64,000 bases of DNA. Source: Archangium violaceum (GTDB lineage Bacteria; Myxococcota; Myxococcia; Myxococcales; Myxococcaceae). A program made the position numbers and the translations under genes. The stretch is taken from the NCBI RefSeq assembly GCF_016887565.1, contig NZ_CP069396.1, positions 9,840,001 through 9,904,000 of the forward strand, in the 5' to 3' direction. Of the stretch, positions 1 to 8,344 are shown one piece after another. The notes beneath the pieces were generated by a model that made no database searches, was not told where the DNA came from, and was given only the letters and a program-made list of their open reading frames with translations. Within the stretch, counting starts at the first letter, position 1; each line of letters opens with the position of its first letter.

Positions 1-470
1 TGGAACTGGCGGCGGAGCTGCCCTTCGCCTCAGGCCACGCGGGCATCGTCTTCCACTTCCCGGAGAGCACAATCGGCACCACGGAGCGCATCCGAGACCT
101 GTCCTTCCGCCATCCCGGTCTGGACATCCCAGGAGTGCACTTCGAATCCCTTTCCATCGGCACGCGGGTGGACGGAGTGCACTGGCTGAACTTCCTGGGC
201 CAGCCCGTCCTGGGCGAGCTGGGCGGCGCTACTGGCCTGCGACAGCGTCTTCACTCGCCCGGCACCACCGTGCAGGAGCTCGACGGAGAGCGGGCGGTGG
301 TGACCCTGGGCCAATGGCCGGAGGCAGGCGATACGGAGCAGGGCCACACGCTACCCGCGTACCGCGAGCTGGCGCGCGTACTGGAACCCTGGCTGTACAT
401 GGACCGCTCTCGCTGGGACGGCTTCAGCGAGGAGGACATGCGGCGGTGGGAGCGGCGCTTCCTCGACTGA
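1..470 (+). CDS. DUF3396 / type VI immunity-family protein (3' part)
   Basis: The frame is open from base 3, the first complete codon, to the TGA at 468-470; the 5' end lies outside the window. The visible ~155 residues include FPFASGHAGI-like and LNFLGQPVLGELGG segments and a WLYMDRSRWDGFSEEDMRRWERRFLD-type tail (W..D.R..GF....RRWE.RF), which I recognise as the C-terminal half of the DUF3396 family. Family members are annotated as immunity proteins against type VI secretion effectors. The cognate effector would be expected upstream, beyond the window. No signal peptide can be judged because the start is missing. The family call is from memory of the motif pattern, not a search. Confidence 0.7.
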   Translation, partial: ELAAELPFASGHAGIVFHFPESTIGTTERIRDLSFRHPGLDIPGVHFESLSIGTRVDGVHWLNFLGQPVLGELGGATGLRQRLHSPGTTVQELDGERAVVTLGQWPEAGDTEQGHTLPAYRELARVLEPWLYMDRSRWDGFSEEDMRRWERRFLD

Positions 471-734
471 CGCGCGTTGCCACCCAGGTGACACTGCACC
501 GCCCGTGAGAACTCGCGCCGCGTGAGAAGCACCCAACCGCGCATTCTCAGAGCGTGCGAATCACTCACGGTGCATGTCATGCAGCTCGCTCGCCTGCCCC
601 CCTGCGGGCATGTGTGCCGTACAGGAGACAACGCACGTGCGCGAAGCGCCATCCTCCCACACTCCCCGTGCCTGAAAGCCATTCCTAGTTCTAGGCCCTC
701 ACGCGCTGTGCGTGCCTCGAACAAGGGGGATGGT

Positions 735-3161
735 GTGGGACTGGAACACGCGACGCTCCGAGGCCTCTTGCGGCCCGCGAGTCAGCTGATGGGCTGGCCG
801 CTGATGGCCGCCCTCTGGGTGGCGCCCGCCTGGGCCGAGACGCCCGCTCCGCAGCAGGAAGGAGAGATCTCCAACCTCGCCGAGAGCGCCTCGTCCAAGC
901 ATCAACTGGACTCCTCGTTGGACAGCGAAGACGAGGAGGCCCCTCCTGAGTTCACCCTCGGACCCGTGGAGCAGGTGCCCCCGGGCGAGCGCCGCTGGGT
1001 GCACAAGTTCGAGCGCGCGGACCTCACGTCCTACTTCGCCGAGGGAGAGCTCGCGAAGGCCAAGGACGCGTATGACCGGGGCCGCTACCGCACCGCCCGG
1101 CAGATTCTGGAGAAGCAGGACGCCACGCCTCCGGTGCGCTACCTCCGGGCGATGAGCGCCCTGCGCATGGGCCAATGGGCCACGGCGGCCGAGGAGCTCG
1201 CGTCGCTGGCGGAGGCGCACCCGCCCCTGCGCGACTACTGCCACTTCGAGGCGGCCCGCGCCTACGAGCGGCTGCGCAAGTGGACCGAGGCCGTCCAGCA
1301 CTACTCGGCCGTGGCTCCCGGCGCCCGGCGCTACGAGGAGGCCCGCTTCGGCATGGCGTACATCCTCGAGAAGAAGAAGCGGGACTACGCCGGGGCCCTG
1401 GCGGCCCTCACCCCGCTCGTCCAGACGGAGACACCCAAGCCCAACAACCCCGCCCAGGCCGAGGCGTGGCTGACCATCGCCCGGCTGGCGCGCTACCAGG
1501 CCGACTACAACGGCGAGCACCGCGCGCACCTCGCGGTGTGGGCGCTCCATCCCTTCTCCAGGGAGGCGACGGAGGCCGTGAAGGGCCTGCGTGACCTGCC
1601 CTACGTGCCCAAGTGGAAGGTGGCGCGCGCCGAGACGCTGCTCTCCCTGCACCACAACCTCGAGGCGTTGGACATGCTGGAGCGGCTGCTGCCCAAGATG
1701 GAGCTGCCGGATCCGCTCGCCTGCCGCGCGCAGTTCGCCTACGGCACGGCGCTGCGCAAGGAGCGCAAGCACTCGCTGGCCATCCGCGCGCTGCGGCCCG
1801 TCGTCGAGCAGTGCCAGGACACCGCGCTCCGCCCGCGCGCCCTCTACGTGCTGGGCTACTCGGAGTCGGTGGTGGAGCCGGAGAGCTCCATCGCCACCTA
1901 CCTGAAGCTGGCGCAGGACTACCCGCAGCACCCCTACGCGGACGACGCCCTCTTCTACGCGGCCGGCAAGGCGCTGGAGCGCGGTGAGAAGGCGGCGGCC
2001 ATGAGCTACCTGGACCAGCTCATCGCCCGCTATCCGGAAGGCAACTTCGCGGCCGAGGCCCTCTTCCAGCGCTTCTGGGTGTACCGCGCCGAGAGCCAAC
2101 CCGACGCCGCGCTCGAGGCGCTCTCCCGCATCGAGGCCCTCCAGGGCAAGGGCTCCACGCACGAGTCGGTGCAGCGGGCCCGCTACTGGCGCGCGCGCAT
2201 GCTGATGACGCAGAGCCGCGCCGCGGAGGCCCATGCGCTGCTGGAGCGGGTGGCGGCCGAGGGCGCGGCCACGTGGTATGGACTGATGGCGCGCTCCCGT
2301 CTGGCGCGTGAGGCGCCGGAGCGCGCCCGTGCCATCACCGAGAAGCTGCGCGCGCCCGTGAGCGTCATGGACGTCTGGCCCCTGGACGCCGGCACCCTCG
2401 CGAAGGATCCGCACTTCATCACCGGCATCGAGCTGCTGAGGCTGGAGCACCGGGAGGGGCCCGCCGAGCTGCTGGCCGTGGACCGCAAGGGCCGCAGCGA
2501 GGAGTCCATCCGGCTGCTCTTCCACATCCTCAACACCACCGGCTACGAGCGGCACGCGCGCCCCATCGCCTGGGCCCTGCGTCGCGAGGGACTGGCCGCG
2601 CCCACCGAGGCCGAGACGCGCCTCATCTACTCGGCGGCCTACCCGCACGCCTTCCGCGACCTGGTGGTGCGGCACAGCCGCGCGGCGCGGGTGAACCCGG
2701 ACCTGATGCAGGCCCTCATCCGCGAGGAGAGCGCCTTCAACCCCAGGGCGCGCTCGTCCACCGGGGCGCTGGGGCTTGCCCAGCTCATGCCGGCCACGGC
2801 CTTCGCGGTGGCGCGCCAGCTCAACGTGACGCTGGCCACGCCCACGGCGCTGCTCGAGCCCCGGGAGAACATCCGCCTCGGCTCGGCGTACCTGGGCAGC
2901 CTGCAGCGTCGCTTCGCGGGCAACCCGGCGCTCGCGGTGGCCAGCTACAACGCCGGCCCCGGCGCGGTGGACCGCTGGCTGTCGCGCTTCCCCGACGCCG
3001 AGCTGGACGAGTGGGTGGAGCAGATTCCCGTCGAGGAGACGCGCCTCTACGTCAAGCGCGTGCTCGGCAGCGCCGCGACCTACCAGCTCCTCAACGCCTC
3101 GGACTCGCTCACCACGCTGGCCTTCGGGGAGCGCGGCTCCAATAATGCGGGCTCGCGCTGA
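735..3161 (+). CDS. Slt70-type soluble lytic murein transglycosylase with TPR-rich superhelix
   Basis: Periplasmic enzyme cleaving the MurNAc-GlcNAc bond of peptidoglycan with 1,6-anhydro product formation. I choose GTG at 735: an AGGGGG ribosome site lies 5-6 bases upstream, and this start gives a signal peptide with hydrophobic core LMGWPLMAALWVAPAWA cleaved before ETPAP. ATG 789 is the alternative. The 808-aa product has ~600 residues of helical TPR-like repeats (LGYSESVVEPESSIATYLKL, YADDALFYAAGKALE) and a C-terminal SLT domain: REESAF with catalytic Glu near residue 665, GALGLAQLMPAT, and AVASYNAGPGAVDRW. Length and order match the Slt family, though it is longer than E. coli Slt70. It stands alone; the GNAT gene starts 5 bases after the stop, so the two may be co-transcribed. 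Confidence 0.93.
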   Translation: MGLEHATLRGLLRPASQLMGWPLMAALWVAPAWAETPAPQQEGEISNLAESASSKHQLDSSLDSEDEEAPPEFTLGPVEQVPPGERRWVHKFERADLTSYFAEGELAKAKDAYDRGRYRTARQILEKQDATPPVRYLRAMSALRMGQWATAAEELASLAEAHPPLRDYCHFEAARAYERLRKWTEAVQHYSAVAPGARRYEEARFGMAYILEKKKRDYAGALAALTPLVQTETPKPNNPAQAEAWLTIARLARYQADYNGEHRAHLAVWALHPFSREATEAVKGLRDLPYVPKWKVARAETLLSLHHNLEALDMLERLLPKMELPDPLACRAQFAYGTALRKERKHSLAIRALRPVVEQCQDTALRPRALYVLGYSESVVEPESSIATYLKLAQDYPQHPYADDALFYAAGKALERGEKAAAMSYLDQLIARYPEGNFAAEALFQRFWVYRAESQPDAALEALSRIEALQGKGSTHESVQRARYWRARMLMTQSRAAEAHALLERVAAEGAATWYGLMARSRLAREAPERARAITEKLRAPVSVMDVWPLDAGTLAKDPHFITGIELLRLEHREGPAELLAVDRKGRSEESIRLLFHILNTTGYERHARPIAWALRREGLAAPTEAETRLIYSAAYPHAFRDLVVRHSRAARVNPDLMQALIREESAFNPRARSSTGALGLAQLMPATAFAVARQLNVTLATPTALLEPRENIRLGSAYLGSLQRRFAGNPALAVASYNAGPGAVDRWLSRFPDAELDEWVEQIPVEETRLYVKRVLGSAATYQLLNASDSLTTLAFGERGSNNAGSR

Positions 3162-3166
3162 GCCCC

Positions 3167-3973
3167 ATGTCCATCGACGAGATCCACGAATCCAACACCC
3201 GGTTCCATGACACCTGGCGCTTCTTCGCCAGGAACAGTGTCGCCGGTGAGGTGCTCGACCTGCCCGAGGTGTCCATCGCGGCGAGCAACGTCGCCTGGTC
3301 GATGATGAACGCGGCCTTCCTCCCCGGTCCCGTGGAGACCGAGGAGGCCCTGACGCGGGCCGCCGCCACCGCCGCCCGCTACTTCGCGGCGGGCAAGCAC
3401 GGGTGGATGTTCGCCCTGTGCGAGGACCAGCTGCCGCCCCGGCTGAGGACGCGAGCCGACGGGCTGCTGGCCCCACACGGGTTGACGCCCTCCATGGTGG
3501 CCACGGGAATGGTGGCCGAGCGCCTCGCGCCGCCCATGCGGCCCCTTCCGGTGATGGACATCCGCCAGGCCAGGGATGCCGAGGGCCGGCAACAGCTGTG
3601 CGACGTCAACTCCCGCTGCTACGACATGCCGATACCGATGGGGCGCGAGGCCTTCGACGTTCCGGCCATCTTCTCGGGGGACGGCAGGGGCTATGTCGGC
3701 TTCCGCCAGGGAGAGGCCGCCACCAGCACGGCCGTCATCCGGGTGCACGACGTGGCCTACATCAGCATGGTGGCCACACTGCCCTCGCACCGGCAGCTCG
3801 GCTGCGCCGAGGCCGTCATGCGGTACGCGCTCGACGAGGCGAAGCGGGCCTGGGGCATCGAACGCACGGTGCTGCACGCCACCCCGGTGGGGCTTCCCGT
3901 GTACCGCCACATGGGCTACCGGCCCGTGACGCGCCTCCACTTCTACATGGCGGCGCCCCCCCGGGGCCGGTGA
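3167..3973 (+). CDS. GNAT family N-acetyltransferase
   Basis: 268 aa. The C-terminal ~130 residues form a GNAT fold: beta strand VHDVAYISMVATLPSHRQLG followed by a helix CAEAVMRYALDEAKR. That is the acetyl-CoA pyrophosphate-binding loop region, but with Q-L-G-C-A in place of the classical Q/R-x-x-G-x-G/A, then VLHATPVGLPVYRHMGYRPV, typical of the last GNAT strands. The N-terminal ~130 residues resemble a degenerate second GNAT-like half. The start follows the transglycosylase stop by 5 bases. Acceptor unknown. Convergent with the DUF3014 gene, 6 bases between stops. Confidence 0.8.
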   Translation: MSIDEIHESNTRFHDTWRFFARNSVAGEVLDLPEVSIAASNVAWSMMNAAFLPGPVETEEALTRAAATAARYFAAGKHGWMFALCEDQLPPRLRTRADGLLAPHGLTPSMVATGMVAERLAPPMRPLPVMDIRQARDAEGRQQLCDVNSRCYDMPIPMGREAFDVPAIFSGDGRGYVGFRQGEAATSTAVIRVHDVAYISMVATLPSHRQLGCAEAVMRYALDEAKRAWGIERTVLHATPVGLPVYRHMGYRPVTRLHFYMAAPPRGR

Positions 3974-3979
3974 GCCGGC

Positions 3980-4816
3980 TCAACGGCTGGCGGAGGGCAG
4001 CGCGAGCGCGCTCCGCAGCTCACGCAGCTTCGCCTGGATGGCGCGTGCGTTGGCCGGCCCCATGCGCAGCAGGTGCTTCTGCGCGGCGCCGAGCTGCTCC
4101 AGCTCCGGAGCCGCGTAGGCGTAGTGCACGCCGGGCGTGTCCACCACCTCGATGTCACCCTCGGGCACGGGCGTGTCGAGCAGCCGCTGGATGGCGCTCG
4201 CGAGCGTCTGGTCGAAGCGCTGGCCGGGGCGGCTGATCTCCTTGGAGGCCTCGTCGATGAGTGGCGCGAGCGTCCGGTACACCCGCGCGGTGGCCTGCGT
4301 GTCGAGCGAGGTGAGGACGCGCGCCACGGGGTCATAACGGGCGAAGCTCTCGGGAGCGATGACGGTGCGGCCATCGCGCTCGGCGACCTGGAAGGCCCCC
4401 TGGGGCGCCAGGAACGCGAGCGCGGCGCGCGGGCTCTCGCCCTCGGCGATGTTGCCGACGGCCGAGGTGAAGCGCCGCACGAGATCCTCCGCGGAGGCGA
4501 GCCACTTCTGAAGCTCGGGCAGGGAGGACAGCGGGCCCACCAGCTCGCGCACCCGGGCATCGCTCTGGGACAGCGACGGCAGGCGCTCGGTGGGAGTCCC
4601 GGCGTCCTCGCCCGTCGAGGGGGCCGGAGCGGCGGCCACCGGCTCGGCGGGAGTGGCCGGAGCCGCCGGTTCCTGCTTCTCGCCGCGCAGGAAGTACCAG
4701 CCGAGGCCGGCCCCCAGCACCAGGACCACGACGATACCCGCCACCAGGGCCTTGCTAGAGGACCTGGGCGGCGGTGCGGCGACGGGGGCACCTCGAGGCT
4801 GCTGCGGATCGCTCAT
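3980..4816 (-). CDS. DUF3014 domain protein, single-pass membrane
   Basis: 278 aa with a cytoplasmic Pro-rich N-terminus, one transmembrane helix (residues ~24-45, [20 protein letters not shown]), an Ala/Pro linker, and a ~190-residue domain beginning [20 protein letters not shown] that matches the DUF3014 pattern (L..SDA.VRE....LS..P.L..WL......VRRF...[10 protein letters not shown]). Function is unknown for the family. Its ATG overlaps the stop of the upstream sigma-54 activator (ATGA), so translation is probably coupled. This pairing with a NorR-like regulator is not one I recognise; the membrane protein may be a passenger or could modulate the activator. Confidence 0.78.
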   Translation of the reverse strand: MSDPQQPRGAPVAAPPPRSSSKALVAGIVVVLVLGAGLGWYFLRGEKQEPAAPATPAEPVAAAPAPSTGEDAGTPTERLPSLSQSDARVRELVGPLSSLPELQKWLASAEDLVRRFTSAVGNIAEGESPRAALAFLAPQGAFQVAERDGRTVIAPESFARYDPVARVLTSLDTQATARVYRTLAPLIDEASKEISRPGQRFDQTLASAIQRLLDTPVPEGDIEVVDTPGVHYAYAAPELEQLGAAQKHLLRMGPANARAIQAKLRELRSALALPSASR

Positions 4817-6411
4817 GATTCCTCCTGAGGGATGCGTGCCACGTACTGCTCCAACCGGGCGATGCCCAGCTTCTTCATTCGACTCTGCAACGTGGAGGGT
4901 TTGAGACCCAACAGCGCCGCCGCGCCTCCGGGGCCGTAGATGCGGCCCTGCGTCAACGCCAACACGCGCAGGATGTGCTGGCGCTGCACCTCCTCCAGCG
5001 TGGGCACCGCGCCCTCCGGCAACGGTGACGGCGGCAACGGCTCCGCCTTCGTCCCCGGCGTGCGCAGGGGCAGGTCGAAGGACTCCGCCCCCAGCTCCGG
5101 CTTGCGCGACAGGATGGTGGCCCGCTCCAGCGCGTTGGCCAGCTCGCGGATGTTGCCTGGCCAGTCATAGGCCGCGAGCCGCGCGATGCCGTCCGCCGTC
5201 ACCTTCATCCCCCGCCGCCCGGTGCGCTTCGCCAGCTCCGCCAGGAGGAACGCGCACAGCTGCGGCAGGTCCTCCAGCCGCTCGCGCAGCGGGGGCAGCC
5301 GCAGGGGGAAGACGCTCAGCCGGTAGTACAGGTCCTCCCGGAAGCGCCGCTGGGCGATGGCCTGCTGCAGATCCACGTGGGTGGCCGCGAGGATGCGCGC
5401 GTCCGAGCGCACCGTGCGATCGCTCCCCACCGGCTCGAAGGTCTTCTCCTGGAGGGCCCGCAGCAGCTTGGCCTGGAGCTCCACCGGCAGCTCCCCCACC
5501 TCGTCCAGGAAGAGCGTGCCTCCGTGCGCCATCTGGAAGCGCCCCGCCCTGTCGCGCGTGGCGCCCGTGAAGGCCCCCTTCACGTGGCCGAACAGCTCGC
5601 TCTCCAGCAGCCCCGCGGGAATGGCCGCGCAGTTGAGCGTCACGAAGGGCCCCTCCGCCCTCGCGCTCCAGCGGTGCACCGCCCGCGCCAGCCGCTCCTT
5701 GCCCGTGCCCGTCTCACCTAGCAACAGCACCGGCGTGTCCGTCTCCGCCACCTGCCGCCCCCGGAGCGCCAGCTCGCGCACCGCCGGGCTGCGCGACGTC
5801 TCCAGCACCCCCACCTCGTCCCCGCCCAGCTGCGACTCCAACAGCCGCGCGTGCTCGTGCTCCCGCCGGTGCAGCACCTCGAAGGTGCTCTTCTGCTCGG
5901 CCTGCTGCAGCGAGGTGGCCAGCATCTGCCCGTACACCTCCACCAGGTCCACCACCGCCTGCGGGTACGTCTCGCACTCCGTCCTGTCCAGCGTCAGCAG
6001 GCCGTAGCACCGCTCCCCCGCGCACAGCGGCACCACCATGCACGAGTGCCCCGGCGGCAGGTCGAGCACCCCATCGAAGGGGTCTCCATCCCCGTGCGCG
6101 TGGTCCTCCTGGGTGAAGGCCCGGGCGCGGCGCGTCTCCAGCGCCTGGCCCAGCGTGGGAAAGTCCGTCAGCTTCAGCTCGTGGCGGCGCACCTTCTCCG
6201 AGGCCAGCGGCCCCCGCGCCGCCACCGACACCAGTTTCCCTTCTCGCAACAAGAAGAGGGTCGCCAGGTCGAAGCGCACCACGCGGGTGAGCCAGTCCAG
6301 GCCCCGGCGCAGCAGCTCCCCCACGGCCTCCTCGGAGGTCGCCAGCTCGATCAGGTCCCGGGCATCCCTCAGGGGTCCGGTTCGCGTCACCGCAACGATG
6401 TCGTCCGCCAT
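4813..6411 (-). CDS. NorR-like GAF/AAA+ sigma-54-dependent transcriptional activator
   Basis: 532 aa: GAF sensor (~20-170), AAA+ (~205-440) and a Fis-type helix-turn-helix (~490-520). The AAA+ domain shows Walker A GETGTGKE (232-239), the sigma-54 contact loop GAFTGA (279-284), [13 protein letters not shown], and a ...[19 protein letters not shown]-finger region. In the GAF domain Arg95, Asp110, Asp113, His122, Cys124 and Asp142 line up with R81, D96, D99, H111, C113 and D131 of E. coli NorR, the iron/NO-sensing set; spacing is identical except for a 3-residue deletion between D113 and H122. The HTH ([20 protein letters not shown]) is of the FhlA-like type, not the NorR type, so the operator should differ. 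It is divergent from ahpC; two palindromes lie 27-64 bp before its start. Ligand assignment is inferred. Confidence 0.93.
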   Translation of the reverse strand: MADDIVAVTRTGPLRDARDLIELATSEEAVGELLRRGLDWLTRVVRFDLATLFLLREGKLVSVAARGPLASEKVRRHELKLTDFPTLGQALETRRARAFTQEDHAHGDGDPFDGVLDLPPGHSCMVVPLCAGERCYGLLTLDRTECETYPQAVVDLVEVYGQMLATSLQQAEQKSTFEVLHRREHEHARLLESQLGGDEVGVLETSRSPAVRELALRGRQVAETDTPVLLLGETGTGKERLARAVHRWSARAEGPFVTLNCAAIPAGLLESELFGHVKGAFTGATRDRAGRFQMAHGGTLFLDEVGELPVELQAKLLRALQEKTFEPVGSDRTVRSDARILAATHVDLQQAIAQRRFREDLYYRLSVFPLRLPPLRERLEDLPQLCAFLLAELAKRTGRRGMKVTADGIARLAAYDWPGNIRELANALERATILSRKPELGAESFDLPLRTPGTKAEPLPPSPLPEGAVPTLEEVQRQHILRVLALTQGRIYGPGGAAALLGLKPSTLQSRMKKLGIARLEQYVARIPQEES

Positions 6412-6437
6412 GCGTCCGTTTAAATAACCGGAGCGGC

Positions 6438-6451
6438 ACCGAAATGTCAGT
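6438..6451. promoter_or_regulatory. Degenerate copy of the ACCGAAATTTCGGT palindrome
   Basis: ACCGAAATGTCAGT matches the perfect 14-bp palindrome at 6462-6475 at 12 of 14 positions and begins exactly 24 bp before it. Paired sites upstream of a -24/-12 promoter are typical of enhancer sites for sigma-54 activators. Binding by the adjacent activator is inferred. Confidence 0.5.
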
Positions 6452-6461
6452 GGCGCCGGAC

Positions 6462-6475
6462 ACCGAAATTTCGGT
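6462..6475. promoter_or_regulatory. Perfect 14-bp palindrome, probable activator (enhancer) site
   Basis: ACCGAAATTTCGGT is its own reverse complement. It sits 74 bp upstream of the -24 element of the ahpC promoter and 51 bp upstream of the divergent activator's start codon, so it could serve both activation of ahpC and autoregulation. It does not resemble the GTCA-N3-TGAC core of E. coli NorR sites, in keeping with the different HTH. Confidence 0.6.
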
Positions 6476-6548
6476 ATGCACCGGTCCGGCGGCGTCGTTC
6501 AGGGAGTGAGGAGGAGTCAACCCTTTGGAATCACGGGTGGCGTTTCCC

Positions 6549-6564
6549 TGGCACGGAGGCTGCT
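6549..6564 (+). promoter_or_regulatory. Sigma-54 (-24/-12) promoter of ahpC
   Basis: TGGCACGGAGGCTGCT has the TGGCAC -24 block and a GC dinucleotide at the correct spacing (GG to GC 12 bp; consensus TGGCAC-N5-TTGCA). The predicted transcription start is near 6575, about 65 bases before the ahpC ATG. A GAFTGA-bearing sigma-54 activator gene lies directly upstream on the other strand, which independently supports the call. Confidence 0.75.
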
Positions 6565-6640
6565 CCAAGTAGTACGCGAAGAAACCCTTAGCCGGTCTGC
6601 CAGGCAGGCAGGCCTCAACAACCCAAAGGAGTCGAACCAA

Positions 6641-7195
6641 ATGCTGACCGTTGGCGACAAGCTTCCCGCATTCAACGTGACTGGCGTGGTGAGCCTGGAG
6701 AAGGGCAAGGAGTTCAAGGAGATCAACCAGGACACCTACAAGGGCAAGTGGCTGGTCCTCTTCTTCTGGCCCAAGGACTTCACCTTCATCTGCCCGACCG
6801 AGATCGCCGAGTTCGGCAAGCGTGAGAAGGACTTCCAGGATCGCAGCGCGCAGGTGCTCGGCGTGAGCACCGACAGCGAGTACGTGCACCACGCGTGGCG
6901 CACGCACCACCCGGACCTCAAGAACCTGCCCTTCCCGATGCTGGCCGACATCAAGCGCGAGCTGAGCACCGGCCTGGGCGTGCTGCACAAGGACGCGGGC
7001 GTGGCGCTGCGCGCGACCTTCATCATCGACCCGCAGGGCATCATCCGGCACGTGTCGGTGAACGACCTGTCGGTGGGCCGCAACGTGAGCGAGGTGCTCC
7101 GCACGCTGGACGCGTTCCAGACGGACGAGCTGTGCCCCTGCAACTGGCAGAAGGGCGAGGAGACCCTCACCAAGAAGCTGGCGAAGGCGGGGTAA
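6641..7195 (+). CDS. ahpC: AhpC-type 2-Cys peroxiredoxin
   Basis: Reduces hydrogen peroxide, organic hydroperoxides and, in characterised AhpC enzymes, peroxynitrite. ATG 6641 is preceded by AAAGGAG at 6625-6631. The 184-aa product has the peroxidatic site DFTFICPTEI with Cys51 and a C-terminal LCPCNW with Cys165 and Cys167. The extra cysteine (C-x-C) resembles Mycobacterium tuberculosis AhpC (Cys174/Cys176), which is served by AhpD and not AhpF; the next gene here is ahpD, 6 bases on, which fits. Transcription from the sigma-54 promoter at 6549-6564 is predicted. Confidence 0.95.
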   Translation: MLTVGDKLPAFNVTGVVSLEKGKEFKEINQDTYKGKWLVLFFWPKDFTFICPTEIAEFGKREKDFQDRSAQVLGVSTDSEYVHHAWRTHHPDLKNLPFPMLADIKRELSTGLGVLHKDAGVALRATFIIDPQGIIRHVSVNDLSVGRNVSEVLRTLDAFQTDELCPCNWQKGEETLTKKLAKAG

Positions 7196-7201
7196 TACGC
7201 C

Positions 7202-7729
7202 ATGGCGTCGCTCGAAGTCGTTCGCGGTGAGCTGGCGGATGCCCACAGGGACACCCGCCTCAATCTCCAGTCGGTACTGGAGAGTGGCAGCCTGACCCCC
7301 GAGCAGCGCTGGGGGGTGGCGGTGGCGTGTGCCTTCGCGGCTCGTAACGAGAAGCTGAAGGAAGCCATCCTCCACGAGGCCCGCCAGGCGCTGGGCGAGA
7401 AGGCCGAGCCCGTCGTCGAGGACGCGCGCGCCGCGGCCTCGCTGATGGGGATGAACAACGTCTACTACCGGTTCCGCCACATGGTGGGGAAGGAGTCGTA
7501 CTCCACCAAGCGGGCCGGCCTGCGGATGAACCGGCTGGTGCAGGTGCTCACCAACAAGGTGGACTTCGAGCTCGTCTGCCTGGCGGTGAGCGCCATCAAC
7601 GGCTGTGAGATGTGCGTCCAGTCGCACGAGAAGGTCGTCATCGAAGGCGGCCTCTCCGAGGACCAGGTGCACGATGCCGTCCGCATCGCCTCGGTCGTCC
7701 ACGCGGCGGCGGTGGGCCTCGAGTCGTAG
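7202..7729 (+). CDS. ahpD: AhpD alkylhydroperoxidase (carboxymuconolactone decarboxylase fold)
   Basis: 175 aa, close to the 177 aa of mycobacterial AhpD. The active site is INGCEMCVQSHE: Cys135 and Cys138 form the redox pair, with His142 and upstream Glu123 at the same relative positions as the proton-relay residues of the mycobacterial enzyme; the intervening His (Cys-Ser-His-Cys there) is Met137 here. AhpD reduces the AhpC disulfide and is itself reduced by lipoylated dihydrolipoamide acyltransferase. The start is 6 bases after the ahpC stop, so the two form an operon. Confidence 0.93.
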   Translation: MASLEVVRGELADAHRDTRLNLQSVLESGSLTPEQRWGVAVACAFAARNEKLKEAILHEARQALGEKAEPVVEDARAAASLMGMNNVYYRFRHMVGKESYSTKRAGLRMNRLVQVLTNKVDFELVCLAVSAINGCEMCVQSHEKVVIEGGLSEDQVHDAVRIASVVHAAAVGLES

Positions 7730-7842
7730 GCGTTCCGCTTCACGCTGACATCAGACGCGCCCTCCGGTGGAAACGCCGGGGGGCGCGTCGCTTTCCGGCA
7801 CAGCGCATCCAATTTCCAAACGACACGCGAAAGGACGAACAC

Positions 7843-8319
7843 ATGTACCGCAGCCCGAGCCCCCTTCCCGAGCAGAGCCGCTCCGCCATCTCCGCCACCC
7901 TCAACGAGCGCCTGGCGGATGGATTGGACCTGCACAGCCAGATCAAGGTCGCGCACTGGAACATCAAGGGTCCGCAGTTCGCGGCGCTGCACCCGCTCTT
8001 CGAGACGTTCGCGGTGAGCCTGGCGACGCACAATGACTCCGTGGCCGAGCGCTCGGTGACGCTGGGAGGCAAGGCGTACGGCACCACCCGGCACGTGGCG
8101 AAGACGAGCCGCATCCCGGACTACCCGCAGGAGACGACGAGGGACCTGGAGCACGTGCGGCTGCTGGCCGAGCGCATCGAGGCCTACCTGACCGGCGTGC
8201 GCGAGAGCCGCAAGCTGGCCGAGCAGTACCAGGACACGGACACGGTGGACCTGCTCACCGGCATCATCACCGAGTTCGAGAAGCACGCCTGGTTCCTGCG
8301 CGCCTCGCTGGAAGGCTGA
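7843..8319 (+). CDS. dps: Dps/ferritin-like DNA-protection protein
   Basis: 158 aa. The Dps ferroxidase signature is present: KVAHWNIKGPQFAALHPLFE followed 15-20 residues later by HNDSVAERSVTLGGKAYGT (family: HWNVKGP.F..LH..F...D..AER...LGG). Dps dodecamers oxidise and store iron with peroxide and protect DNA; this one lacks an obviously Lys-rich DNA-binding tail, so DNA binding is uncertain. AAAGGA lies 8-9 bases upstream of ATG 7843. It follows ahpD by 113 bp on the same strand, so it could belong to the same peroxide/NO-stress transcript or have its own promoter. Confidence 0.9.
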   Translation: MYRSPSPLPEQSRSAISATLNERLADGLDLHSQIKVAHWNIKGPQFAALHPLFETFAVSLATHNDSVAERSVTLGGKAYGTTRHVAKTSRIPDYPQETTRDLEHVRLLAERIEAYLTGVRESRKLAEQYQDTDTVDLLTGIITEFEKHAWFLRASLEG

Positions 8320-8344
8320 GAGAGTCAACGCGAGGAGCCCCGCC

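Noticed and set aside
699-3476. Long minus-strand frame opposite the lytic transglycosylase
   Set aside because: Shadow of the real gene; composition is low in aromatic and acidic order and there is no ribosome site or family motif.
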